64,000 nt of DNA from Phaeosaccion multiseriatum (Eukaryota; Ochrophyta, other classes), in assembly GCA_965112735.1 (NCBI GenBank), contig OZ218964.1, positions 682,001-746,000 on the forward strand. The letters are read 5' to 3'. Shown here piece after piece: positions 10,130 through 31,745 of this stretch. Within the stretch, counting starts at the first letter, position 1. The number at the start of each line of letters is the position of its first letter. The notes under the pieces were generated by a model. The model had not been told where the DNA came from and ran no database searches. It saw only the letters and a program-made list of their open reading frames with translations. The position numbers and the translations under genes were made by a program.

Positions 10130-11395
10130 TACAAGTACATTGAGGAGGAAGGAGAGCGTGTTTTCTTCACGCAAGGCCTGGCAAGGGATCTCTTGTATCG
10201 TACTATAGAAAGCGTTGTGAGTGAGTGAGGGGGGGTGCCCAGGGGGGTGGGGTGGTTCCTGGGGGGGTGTGAATTTAAACTCCCACCCACCCTCCCCTCT
10301 GTGTTTTTGCGTCCCACAGATCAGGGGAGACGATTGAGCGGAGGGGGGAGGGGCGCAGCAGGCAGTCCGCATGGACAAGAGTGAAGGAAGCTGTGCCTGA
10401 GCTGCTGCAGGGAAGCATTATAAACTACGCTCTTCATTGATATTGCCAGCTTGGCCGGGAGAGACACCCACTCCAAAGTGGGATCACGTTTGAGGTCCAA
10501 AACGTTTGCAACGCCCCGTCTCTAGGGGACATCGCAAGGCGGGGGCGCGGGGCTTCGGGCGGGCGCACAGGAGGGGAGGAGCTTGCTGTCGAGCAGGGTA
10601 AGTGACCTCAAGGCACGCGGCTTTGGCGCGAACCGGAAGGTGCTACTGCTCGCGAAGAGAGCTGCTGGATAATATTCCAACCTCTTAGGAGCGAATTCCT
10701 CTCCGGCAGCTGCAGCTGCAAGGGCCGGGCAAGGGACGGGCGGGTGGACGAGGGCGGGCTTGAATGAGGCGTAGAGTCGGTGGAACAGAGCGTCGGGCGG
10801 CCAGCCTGGACTCTCTCTCTCTCTCTTTTCCTGCCCGTCTTGGGCGTCATACTCAACCAGCAACTCCCTCCAACACAAGTTGCGCTACGCATGGGTTGTG
10901 GGAGATAGCCGGGGTGGGGAGGGGGGATCAGTGGCGGTGATTTCTTGGCAGAGGGGTGATCTTGAACTCGGTGTGCTCTTCGCCACCCCCTCAACCCCCT
11001 CTCGGTGGGGGGCGAGGGGATATATCCTCAACCTGCAACACCACAGAACGCAACTCACGCAACGCATGGACTTTTTAGAGATAACAGGGGATCAGTGACG
11101 GTGGAACATATTGGGATAGAGGCTTGTGTTGATCTTGAACTCAGTGTCCTGCCCCCCCCCCCCCATCACTCGCCGCACGAACGTGCGGTATGCTGTTGCT
11201 GTTCGTAAGACATACGGCAGTGGATAGATGGGAGAGTAGCACCAATGCTCTCGGTGGAGCAGGGTTATACGTCGGGCGCAGCTCTCGCAACACGACACTT
11301 AATTACCCCCACCCCCCCCTGCGCCCCGACCCAACCCGATCCCCCCGCCCCCCCCCCCCACACACACACACACTCCGTCCTCTTCCGCGTTGCCC

Positions 11396-11444
11396 CTCTT
11401 CATCAGCTTGTGGTACTTGCCGCTCTTCATCAGCTTGTGGTACT
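11396..11444 (+). repeat. 22-bp direct repeat, period 27, just upstream of ISWI ATG
   Basis: CTCTTCATCAGCTTGTGGTACT occurs at 11396-11417 and again at 11423-11444, five bases before the ATG at 11449. It probably lies in the 5' UTR. Confidence 0.85.
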
Positions 11445-11448
11445 AGGT

Positions 11449-21487
<10,039 letters not shown>

Positions 21488-22134
21488 TGGCGTGGCGGGC
21501 TTGATGGCGAGAGAGGCAACGCGCATCATTCGGATTCATTCATGCATTCATTAACTTACCCGCTGCTGGCGTGGAGTAGGAGTGGGGAGGGAATGGTGGA
21601 GTTGATTTGTGTGTGCGGCTGGCTGCCACACACGCACACAGAGGGAGAGAGAAACGAGAGAGACAGACAGAGAGAGAGAGAGAGAGGAGGTGAGAGAGAG
21701 AGAAAGTTAAGTCATTCCGATGGGTTTCCGAGAATTATTCACTAAGTAATCGTGTTTTAAGTTTTAATCTCCCCCCGGCTGGGAACAAGTGTGTGCCTTT
21801 CTTTTCTTTTGTATTGTAAACCTCTATTTTGCGTCTGGTTTACTCAAGCACAGCACCGCCAGAAGACTGATTGGGATTCTAGTTGCACTTGCTTGCGACT
21901 GGGCTGTTGTGTTTGATTGGTCGCTGCGGCCCTCCGCCTCCCCACTCCACTCCACCCGCAAGGGGCCGAGTACAGTCATCTTTTCCCACCCATTGCACGA
22001 TTGCCAGACGCGCTGCTCCTGCATCATGTACGGTACATCAGGTGCGGTACATGTCGTAACGGTAGCTCGCTTGCCTGGCCCTAAGCCGCACATGTAAACG
22101 CTACGCGCGTGGAAAAGGTCCTTCTGTATCACCA

Positions 22135-22165
<31 letters not shown>

Positions 22166-22477
22166 ATCTCTGCTGCGGAGAAGAGTGAGTTCGGTCGGTC
22201 GCCCGTCGAACTTCCTCTGATGCGGGTCCCTCCCTCCCTCTCCCTCCCGTCGAAAGAGTCGGGAGGGAGTTGTGAGTACAGGCCCTCACAGGGGAGCCCC
22301 CATCCCGCACCGCGACTAGCAGCATGAGCAGCGATCTCCGAAGTCGAGCTGCAGGTTGCCCTGAGAGACGATACGAGCCTGGTACGTTAGGGTGTTGTCC
22401 GCCTTGTCTTCGCTCTCAAGAAGGACAAGAAGGACAACAAGTATTGAGGACGGTGCCCTCCTCGTCTTTGATGCCCT
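21488..22477. other. Convergent 3' spacer between ISWI and the carrier gene
   Basis: Contains CATT and GA repeats and one dispersed motif copy. At 22333-22449 a plus-strand frame reads EVELQVALRDDTSLVR, then TAG, then GVVRLVFALKKDKKDNKY and TGA. It looks protein-like but I cannot connect it to a gene. No other coding signal. Confidence 0.4.
22124..22147 (-). repeat. Dispersed motif copy, intergenic, followed by CTG run
   Basis: CTGTATCACCAACTGC followed by eight further CTG-type triplets, an exact reverse-complement consensus. Confidence 0.85.
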
Positions 22478-25179
22478 CTAGGTGGAGCCAATGGTGCTGT
22501 CGAGGGCGTCAAGAAACACATTGAGGTCCGCGGGACTGACATGAAGCGCCACTTTGCCCAAGTCATACAGCAGAAACTGCCCCGAGATGATGGCCCCTGC
22601 CCACAGGGCCCGACCCTTGAGTCCCAAAAAGAGCCCCCCAAAGCCGTAGTCGGTTAGAATACCCTTCGCCGTCGCCAGGATACCCGCCCTCCCCTGCTGC
22701 TTGTTCATGGCACTGAGGATGGTGTCGGCGGGTTGTGACACGATAGAACTGGCCACTCCAGCCACCAAGCCAGACACCAGAGACACCCCGAGGGCGGAGG
22801 AGGTACTCTCGGCGAGGTAGGGGTAGTATCGGTACACGGCCTCGGCGAAATAGTCAAACACCACGAATTTCATCATCCCGAAGCTGACCTGGCGAAACAA
22901 AATGGGCCCTAGCCCCTCATAGAGCTTGCCCCAGCCCCCCCCGGGCTCGCCGATGATCCTCTCGGCTGCGTCCCAAAACCCACCCACTTCAGGCTCGGCC
23001 ACCTGCCGAATGCGCACTGCCTCAGCGGGTGCCACTCCGATGCAGGCAATGCAAGTGGCTGCCGCGCCGGCCGCAATGACAAGCGGTAGCCGTGCTGATG
23101 CTGCCAGTGCAGGGCCCGCAAGCTCCAAGAAGAGACGCTTGAAGAGCTCGTAGCCCGGATACACCGTAATGCCATACCACGAATAGCCTACCAGAGTTGC
23201 CCCAGCGCCTTGGAGGAGCATTAACGGGCCTTCCTCTCTGTAAATGTCCTTTGCACCGTCAATCAGCCCGGCGTATCTGCCCGGGGACGTCTGTAGTCTG
23301 GTGGGTGGTGGATGATGGGCGGCAAGAGGGGGGAAGGAGGGGGGGGGGTGAGAAAGGTTGGGAAGTGGGGCAAACAACAAGAGCATACAACATCTGAGAG
23401 ATGATCTCAGAGATGGGGGAGGGAGAGAGGGAGGGCTATACAGTGTGCCCAGTCGTGTGACAAGCCCAAAAAAAGCCACTTATTGGAAAGCACACCAACC
23501 CTTCTCTCTTCAAGCACGCACGTGGACGAACCGCCCGCTCCACCCACCCACCCCAGCAGGCACGCATACACACGCACGCATACACACGCACACACACGCA
23601 CACACACGCACACACACGCACACACACGCACACACACACGCACCTTGTTTTGACGACATCAAGCGGCACCAGGGCCAGGTGTGTGGCGGTACAGCCCAGC
23701 ACGCCGCACGCCGCAAACAAGCCGTAGTCTCCCCGAGTCAGCTCACGCTCTCTCTGAAGGGGGAGCGTGCCCAGCGGGCCGAAGCCACCGAGTGACTTCC
23801 TACTACCAAGCCCGCCCACCTCTCCTCTTTTGAAGGCCTCAAGATAGCCGATGAGCCCCGGCAGCATGAAGCTCTTGCCGCTCTTGTCCAGTGTGGGGAG
23901 GAGGGGCTGGGGCAGCAGGGCCAGCGGGGACGAGGAGATTGCCGCGTACACCTCCACATTGGCCGGTCCGGGGGCCGTCGCCAAGGATGGGCCCCCTAAA
24001 GTAGCACCACCGCCCCCTTTCGTCAGCCCCGCAAGTCCGGGCACACTCTCCGCCCCCGTTCCGCCTCCGCCCATACCATTACTCTCCCTCTCCCTCTTGG
24101 CCGTCTCCAGCAGCAGCGTGCGGATATCGTCCACGGGCTGCTTGCTGGCCGGTAGCAGAGAGAAGAGCAGCGCCAGGTGGCGAGGGGCGTCCTCCTCGCT
24201 TTCGTATCGCTCTCGGAGGGCGCGCAGTAGGGCGGTCCTGCCCTCCTTGCCGGTGTAGCGCTGCAGCCCAAACTCGACGGAGGATGCAAAGGCCTGGCGG
24301 GTGGGGGTAGAGAGAGAGATTGGAACAAGCGATGGAAAAGATGAGGGAACGCGCAAAGTGTGACAGACGGAGAGGGAGAGAGAATGGGAGGGAGAGAGAG
24401 GGGGGGGGAGAGAGAGAGGGAGAGAGAGGGAGAGAGAGAGGGAGAGAGAGAGTGCTGGAGAGGGTTGGAGCGATAGGGATATCCGATGCGCTTACCGCAA
24501 ACACGTCCCATCCGTTCTGCTCGCTTCCGCCCGCACGCTGCACGTCTCGTATGTAGCAGGTTCTGCACGGCCGGTCGTACGCGAGTAAGAAGCGCGCCAA
24601 ATATGCCACAAACGGCTCCGAGTAGGCCCCTACTCTCCGCCGGGACCGGTCGGTCAGTCCCTCCCCTTGCTGGACCCAGGACAGCTGCGGGTTGCCGCCT
24701 TCATCTACTGCTCCTTCTACATTGTCTGCCCTCACGGCGGTCCCTTGTTGGAAGACTGCAGCTGAAGACAACCCAGCTGCCAGAGCAGCTCTCGTTAACG
24801 TGCTGGAGACGAACTCTCTCCGGTCACTGCCGCTGCTCCTGCTGCCTCTGCTACTGACTCTACTGCTGTCGCGTCCCCTCCCGCGACTGCTGGTGTTACC
24901 CCCAGCAGCTGTACTTGTCGAGGGTAGAAGTCGCCGCCGCTGCCTCCCGTCCCCTCCTACTCTATTGATCCTCTTGTCTGTTCTATCTAAGTCCCCTCCC
25001 CTCTCTCCTATTGTCGCCCTTGCGCTGCTACCTCTGCTACCACTGCCACCCCTGCTGCTGGCGCTGCTCCTCCTACTGCTGCTCCTGCTGAGTGCAACTC
25101 CCGCTGCTGGTCCAATCTGGAAGCCATATGTTGCGCCGCAGAGCAGCAGTAAGTGGAGGAGGCAAGTGGACGCCGGCAT
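22478..25179 (-). CDS. Mitochondrial-carrier-family protein, phosphate-carrier-like, with plastid-type N-terminus
   Basis: Three exons (25179-24496, 24293-23644, 23297-22478), 717 residues. The C-terminal ~300 residues form the carrier: PLDVVKTR/LQ (first repeat signature, split by intron 2), LMLLQGAGATLVGYSWYGI, and FGMMKFVVFDYFAEAVYRYYP with SQPADTILSAMNKQQG, which match the phosphate carrier (SLC25A3/PiC) subgroup more closely than other carriers. The N-terminus MPASTCLLHLLLLCGATYGF is a signal peptide ending at Phe, as in heterokont plastid proteins. It is followed by an Arg/Ser-rich stretch and then RREFV…AALAAGLSSAAVF…AVRAD, which resembles a twin-arginine thylakoid signal. A 400-residue extension is far longer than in mitochondrial PiC. 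Transport of phosphate across a plastid membrane is inferred. Upstream in-frame codons overlap the divergent AMP deaminase CDS, which favours this ATG. Confidence 0.85.
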
Positions 25180-25328
25180 ACCCTTGTTTGCCGCCTTTGA
25201 TGTAGTGTGATAAGATCTTTTTATGTCAACAAGGAGAGGTTTCCCCTCCGGTATTTTCAGGCGCTTTTCGTTCCTCGACGATTCGATCAGTCCTGGACCG
25301 GTTAAAAACAAAAGCAAAGCAAAGCAGC
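25180..25328. promoter_or_regulatory. Divergent promoter region, carrier/AMP deaminase
   Basis: Only 149 bases separate the two start codons on opposite strands. The segment includes (AAAGC)3 at 25311-25325, three bases before the AMP deaminase ATG. The same pentamer array, inverted, lies upstream of the multi-PHD gene at 63879-63895. No TATA box is obvious. Confidence 0.55.
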
Positions 25329-28300
25329 ATGGATGGCAAGGGCGACGCCGCATCGCAGGAGGGGGGTGTGCATAGTCCGTCTCGTACTGATGTCGCCTCC
25401 TACAGTCCCGTTGACCAGTTCGGCGGAGAAAGCGACACATTGGGCTCCAGTTCTGCCCCGTCTTCAAGAGAACAGGGAGAAGTAGATTATCGCGAAGCCG
25501 TCAGTGCCGACGCTGAGGTGAAGCAGCGCTGCCTAGACGCTATTGCGGCATCGGCCATGCACAGAGAGCGTAGCAGCGGCTCTATGCGCCTCTCCTCTTC
25601 GGGTGAGATGACGGAAGAGAGTTGAGGAAAGAGAGGGGAGGGAGGTGAGAAGAAGGTGGAGAGCTCACGGCACACTTGTTTGTCCACTTAATGGTACTAT
25701 ACCGCTCCCGCCATTACTTGCCTCCTTCCAGGATCCCCTTACTTTGGCGCGGACGGTGACGACGATGACGACAACAAGTTTATTAACTACGACGACGCCA
25801 ACGACGACGACGAGCTCGTTCAGGCGGCAGCGCGAATAGCAGCAGAGAGAGCAGTAGGTAGGTAACCCCATCCTTGGTGCCCTCCTAGTAAACCCCACCC
25901 TGAGAATCTTGACCCGACCGCCTCTTCTCGGCCCTCTCTCATCCCCCGTCCCTCCTACCCGCTTGCACGGCTTGGCTTGCGCAGCAGCGGCAGCGACCTC
26001 CTCCGACGTGAATCGCCCACACCTCTCGGACATGTCGCGGACCACCTCCGATTCGGTGAAAGACACCTTTTTCGGCGAAATCAACGTACACATGGAGCGC
26101 AAGGTCAGAGCCGTAGCAGAGCTGAGTAGTGAGGAGAGGGGCGTGGGTAGGCAGGATCTTCTCGAGCCGAGGGAGGGGGGGGGAGGCAAGGGGTCTCTCC
26201 ATTCTCGCCGGGCCTCCTTCTCTAACTCTCTCTCCCTCTCGCCCCCGTCACTCTCAGACGAATGACTCGTTCAAGCGAGTGCTCATCGTTGGCGGCGACA
26301 ATGACATCGACCCCGACACCCTCTTCGCGTGCGAGAAGCTTCAGCACTGCCTAGACCTTCGGGACAAGTGGATGGCCGTCGGACCGGGTGAGTGAGTGAG
26401 GCAGCTGGTGATACAGCAGCAGGTGACACAGTAGATTTAAGTGATGCAGCAGTTGGCGATACAGCAGCGAGGACGGGGCGAGGTCGAGCAGGCACTCGAA
26501 GTGGAAAGTGTACGTGCAGTTGCTCCTGACCCTTTTCCTTTGCTGTTTGTGGCATGCTATTGTGATTGTCGGGTATCTTTCCCCTCTTGCCTGCGTAGGG
26601 TAGTGCGCTAAAGGGGGAGAGAGGGAGAGAGAGAGAGCGAGAGAGAGACCTTTCTCAGCCTCCACTAGCTGCCATCCCCGGCTCCTACCTGCCATGCTGA
26701 GGCCTCATTCACCCCCCCCCCCCACTCCTCCCTGTCTGGCTTCTCACACATGCTCAGCTCGCCCTGAGGCAGGACCGCTGGCAGCCACTTGCAAGAACGA
26801 CCACCAGGGGCAGGGGCAAGGGCAGGGAGACGGGGTATCGTTTAGGAGGCGGCCGGAGCCTGAGTACGACCCTTTTCTCGTTGACGACGTTCCTACAGCG
26901 GTTGGTAGTACAGCAGTTGGTGATTCAGCAACGGGCGATACGACTGCAGGCATCGAGCGGGAAGATGGTGATGGCAGTGACGATGGGGGTGGGAGTGGGG
27001 GGGACAAGGAGCCCAAGGAGAGCGAGGGGGGCAAGGACAAGGGCAGGAGTGGGGGGGACAAGGAGCCCAAGGAGCCCAAGGAGAGCGAGGGGGGCAAGGA
27101 CAAGGGCAAGGGCAAGGGGAAAGGGCGGATTGAGGTGATTGGGGGTATATATGTGGGTGTGTTGGGAGAGCAAGCGGAGGAGCAGGAGGGGAGGGGCGTT
27201 GGAGAGGACATTCCCAGTGTGGAGGTAGGTACGGAGGAGGAGGACAGGCAGTCAGCCAGTCAGTCAGTCAGTCAGGAAAATTCATTGGCGAGAGGGAGGG
27301 AGGAATGGCTGTTGCTTGTTGTTTGCTTGCTTGCTTGCTCGCTCAAAGTAGTGGCTTTGTTTTATTTCCACACCGATTGAGCTAGATCGTCCTTCCTTCC
27401 TTCCTTCCGTCCTTCCTTCCACACCCCTCCCCTCCCCTCCCCTCCCCTCCCCCTCGCAGGAGTTTTATCGTGACCTTGAGGCCCTCGATTCGGTGATCAA
27501 TCACGGAATGGTGAAGACCACTGCCTACCGCCGCCTGCAGCTCCTGCACGCACGCTTCAAGCTCCACGTGCTGCTCAACGGAGACAAGGTGCGTGCGTGT
27601 ATGTATGTGTGTGGGTGTGTGTGTGCGTGTGTGTGTTTGTGGAAGTGTGTCTCTTACGCCCGCGCGCGTGTGTGTGTGTGCCTGTCTCGCAGGAACTCGA
27701 GGCACAAAAGTGCGTTCCTCACAGAGACTTCTACAACATCCGAAAGGTGCGTCGGAGCGGAGGAGGAGGAGGAGGAGGAGGAGGAGGAGGAGGAGGAAGA
27801 GGAGGAGGCGGAGTGATGCCCCTCCCGCCGTCTTTCCCTGCCCTTTCCTTGTCCTGTCCTTTTCCCTCCTCCTCCTCTCCCCTCCAACCCCTTCCTCCCG
27901 CCCTCCCTGTATCACCAACACGCGCAGGTGGATACCCACGTGCACCACTCCGCCTGCATGAACTCGAAGCACTTACTGCGCTTCATCAAGCACAAGCTCA
28001 AGACGTGTCCTGACGAGATCGCCTCCTTCAGGGACGGCACCTTCCTCACCCTCAGCGAGGTGGGTGGGCAGTAAGTCAGTGATTCATTGGGTGGGGGAGG
28101 GGGGGCATGGGTGGCGCGCGGATGGATAGGTGGGTGAGTGTGTGGGCGCGTGTGTGGGCGCGTGGGTGGATGAGTGAGTGGGTGGGTGAGGGAGTGGATT
28201 GGCATTGGATGGGAGGGAGGGTTGGTGAGTAAGTGGGTGAGTACGTGTGCGGGGGTGTGCACTGGGGCTGGTGCGCTGCCCTCCTCGCTGACGTGCGCAT

Positions 28301-29685
28301 AATCCTATACCCGGCTATGCTATACTTCTATGCGGTACCTTTCCTGCTATACCTCTATCGCCGAAGGTGTTCAAATCGCTGAGGCTCAACGCCTTCGACC
28401 TCAATATCGACACCCTCGACATGCATGCCAACAACACCTTTCACAGGTACCGTCCTGACACTCACTACTCCCTGCTGTCCTGACACCACTGCTCACTACT
28501 GTCCTGACACTCACTACTCACTACTGTCCTGACACTCACTACTCCCTGCTGTCCTGACACTCACTGCTCTCTACTGTCCTGACGCTCACTGCTCACTACT
28601 GTCCTGACACTCACTACTCCCTGCTGTCCTGACACTCACTCCTCACGGCTGTCCTGACACTCATTCCTCACGACCTATGCACGCCAACAACAGATTCGAC
28701 CGCTTCAACCTCAAGTACAACCCCGCAGGACAGGCCAGGTAAGTGGATGCCTGGGTGCGTGGGTGGGTGCGCGGATGGGTGCCTGCCTGCGTGCGTGCGT
28801 GTGTGCGTGAGTGAGTGTACTTGAAGTGTTCCGTATCTGCTCCGGTCCCGTCTTCTCTCTCCCCCTCTGCGAATCGCATCACATCACAGTCGCTCTTCTC
28901 TGTGTCCTCCATTTTTTTGTTTGCTGGCTCGCTGTTGTTGTCACACCGTTGTTGTCTGCTGTTGCCTGTTGTGCTGTGCCTGCTGTTCCCTGCTGCTGCC
29001 TCTTGTTGCCTGCTTTTCTTGTTGGTACGGGCACCCGCCCCCCCCACTCCAGGCTGCGGGAGATCTTCCTCAAGACGGACAACCTTCTGGCCGGGCAGTA
29101 CCTCGCAGAGATCACAAAGGAGGTGATCAGCGATTTGGAGGCGTCGAAGTACCAACTGGTAGAGTGGCGTCTGAGCATCTACGGACGGAGGCTTGGCGAG
29201 TGGGACAAGCTGGCGAGGTGGTTCTTCGTCAACAGGTGGCGACACAAGAGAGGAGAGAGGCGAGGGAGGGGGGCGGGGGAGGGGGAAGAGGGCTGAGGTT
29301 AGGCTTGCGGTTGTCCACTTACCTTCTTCACTGAGACTCCCTCCCTACACCCCCCCCCTTTTTCTCTCTTCTGATGGCCTTGGGGGGTGTACGATACCCA
29401 ACCTTGACGGTCCTACGTGCCTTCGTGCTTGGGTGTGCTTCGTCTGCATGACTACGAACGAATGAGAATGCCAATAGATTGGCCCATCCTCTGGTGCGAT
29501 GGATGATCCAGATCCCCAGGCTCTACTTCGTGTACAAGAGCTGCGGAGAGTGCGATAACTTCCAGCAGATGCTAGACAAGATCTTCAGGTAAGAACTTGC
29601 TTAGTGAAAAGTTGGTTGATAAGGAGAAAGGCAGATAAACAACATCTCCACACATACACACACATACAAGCCCCACCTGCCCACC

Positions 29686-29716
<31 letters not shown>

Positions 29717-31710
29717 TCCCTCCCTCCCCCCAGCCCCCTGTTCGAGGTGTCTTTGGATCCTTCCTCCAACCTCCCCCTGCACGCATTCCTCAAGACCGTC
29801 GTGGGCTTCGACTCTGTGGACGACGAGAGCAAGGTAAGTCAGTAAGGAAGTAGGTTAACAGAGTGTCAGTAAGGAAGGGCGGGTGGTGAGAGCGAAGTAA
29901 GTCTGGTGGTAAGTAAGCATGTGGGGGGGTCCTACCTCATCCTCCTTCCTACGATTGTGACCAGGGTCAAGGGGGGATATTTAACTGAAACTCAATCTCT
30001 TCCTTGTCAGGTCGAGGGGATCCGGCTCCACCCAGACCGGTACCTCCCCACGCCGGAGGAGTGGACTGTGAGGGATAACCCGCCCTACACATACTGGACC
30101 TACTACCTGGTACGTAACTTCTTACAGTAAGTAAAAGTAAAAGTGTTTGCGTCTCTCTCTCTCGCTCGCTCGCTCGATTTGCACTTCGCCTGCGCTGACC
30201 TCGCTCAATCCGGATCAATCGCCTCCCCCCTGCCCATCACCACCAACCAACCAACCAACCAACCAACCAACCAACCAACCAACCAACCAACCAACCCTCC
30301 CCTCCGTCAGTGGGCGAACATCATGTCGCTGAACCGCCTTCGCCGGTCAAGAGGGCTCAACACTTTTGAGTTTCGGCCTCACTGCGGAGAGGCGGGAGAC
30401 CCCCAGCACCTCAGGTAGGGAGATTTTATTGACTTATAGAAGTAAACCTAAGAACTTTCCTAAGAATTACGTATGTAGGGAGAGAGAGGTGAGCAGCGTC
30501 AGTTTCTTTCCGTTTGTTTCTCCAACCCCTTTCCTACCTCCTCCTCATCGCCACGCCCCTCCCCGCCCCTCTCGTTTACTCTTTCGTTCTGCCCCATCCC
30601 CCCATCGTGGTGCTATGCCTATATACTTCTCTATCCATCTGTCTGTCTGTCTGTCCATCTCCTTACTTACTTTCCTACCCTACCTACCTACCTACCTACC
30701 TACCTACCTATCTACCTACCTACCTATCTACCTACCTACCTACAACCTACCTACCTACCTACCTACCTACCTACCTACCTGCCTACCTACCTACCTACCT
30801 CCAAAGTGCGTCCTTCCTGCTTGCCGACAAGATCAATCACGGCATCGTGCTGAGGAAGGTACCCGGGCTGCAGTACCTCTACTACCTCCGCCAGTGAGTA
30901 TATATGTGCGTATACATACATACGCATATTTCATATATATATAAATATATATTATATATATATATGTTATATATATTTATGTATGTGTGTGCGTATGTGG
31001 GTGAGTGTGTGTGGCTGCAATACCTCTAGCACCTCCGACAGTAAGTACGTGTGTGTGCGTATGTGTGTGTGTGTGCGCGAATGGAAGGAAACGAGAGAAA
31101 GTGCAGTCGATGGGTTAGACAGTGATCTTCTCTCTCTCCCTCTCTCTCCCTCCCTCTCTGCCCACACGCTGGCATGTTTTGATTTGATTTGATTGTCCTG
31201 TCCAAACCCCCTCCCCCCGCCAGGATCGGTATCGCCATGTCTCCTCTCTCCAATAACAAACTCTTCCTCGACTACTCCAAGAGCCCCTTCCCCACCTACT
31301 TCGCCCAGGTGAGTAAGTCAGTGGACCTGTCTTTTCTGTAACGGCCATGTAACGGTCATGCGCGTCTTGCATCACTCACCCACCCCACCCCACCTTACGG
31401 AGCTGTTCGACCGGACTTGAGACTCTGTGCAAGGACAGATGGCAGTCAATGCACCTCACATTCACTCAAGCGTCGTCCCCCGGCCTCACCCTCGTTGCCT
31501 CTCTGTGTGCGTACACCGCTGTGTGTGTGCCCACCCCGCTGTGTGTGTGCCCTCGGTGCTGTGTCTATCTCAACCCTAACCCTCCTCTGGCCGCGTGGCA
31601 CACACACACACACTCACACACACGCATATACATACATATACACACACGCACACACACCCATACACACATACATATACACACACACGCACACACATACACA
31701 CATGCATACG

Positions 31711-31745
<35 letters not shown>

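Larger units (their letters stand above)
9615..11448. other. No gene seen; repeats and ISWI upstream region
   Basis: Spacer of 1.8 kb with G-runs, a small TIR element (10049-10129), and diverged direct repeats: GATCTTGAACTC plus flanks occurs at about 10958 and 11131, each preceded by GATCAGTG. A minus-strand frame at 10522-10878 is not conserved in any way I recognise. No coding gene is supported. Confidence 0.4.

Noticed and set aside
10440-10560. Possible structured small RNA with short inverted repeats
   Set aside because: No match to tRNA, 5S or spliceosomal RNA landmarks that I can recognise; too weak to annotate.
25180-25467. Upstream extension of the carrier protein with a second signal-like segment
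   Set aside because: It would overlap the divergent AMP deaminase CDS, and the ATG at 25179 is followed directly by a clean signal peptide.
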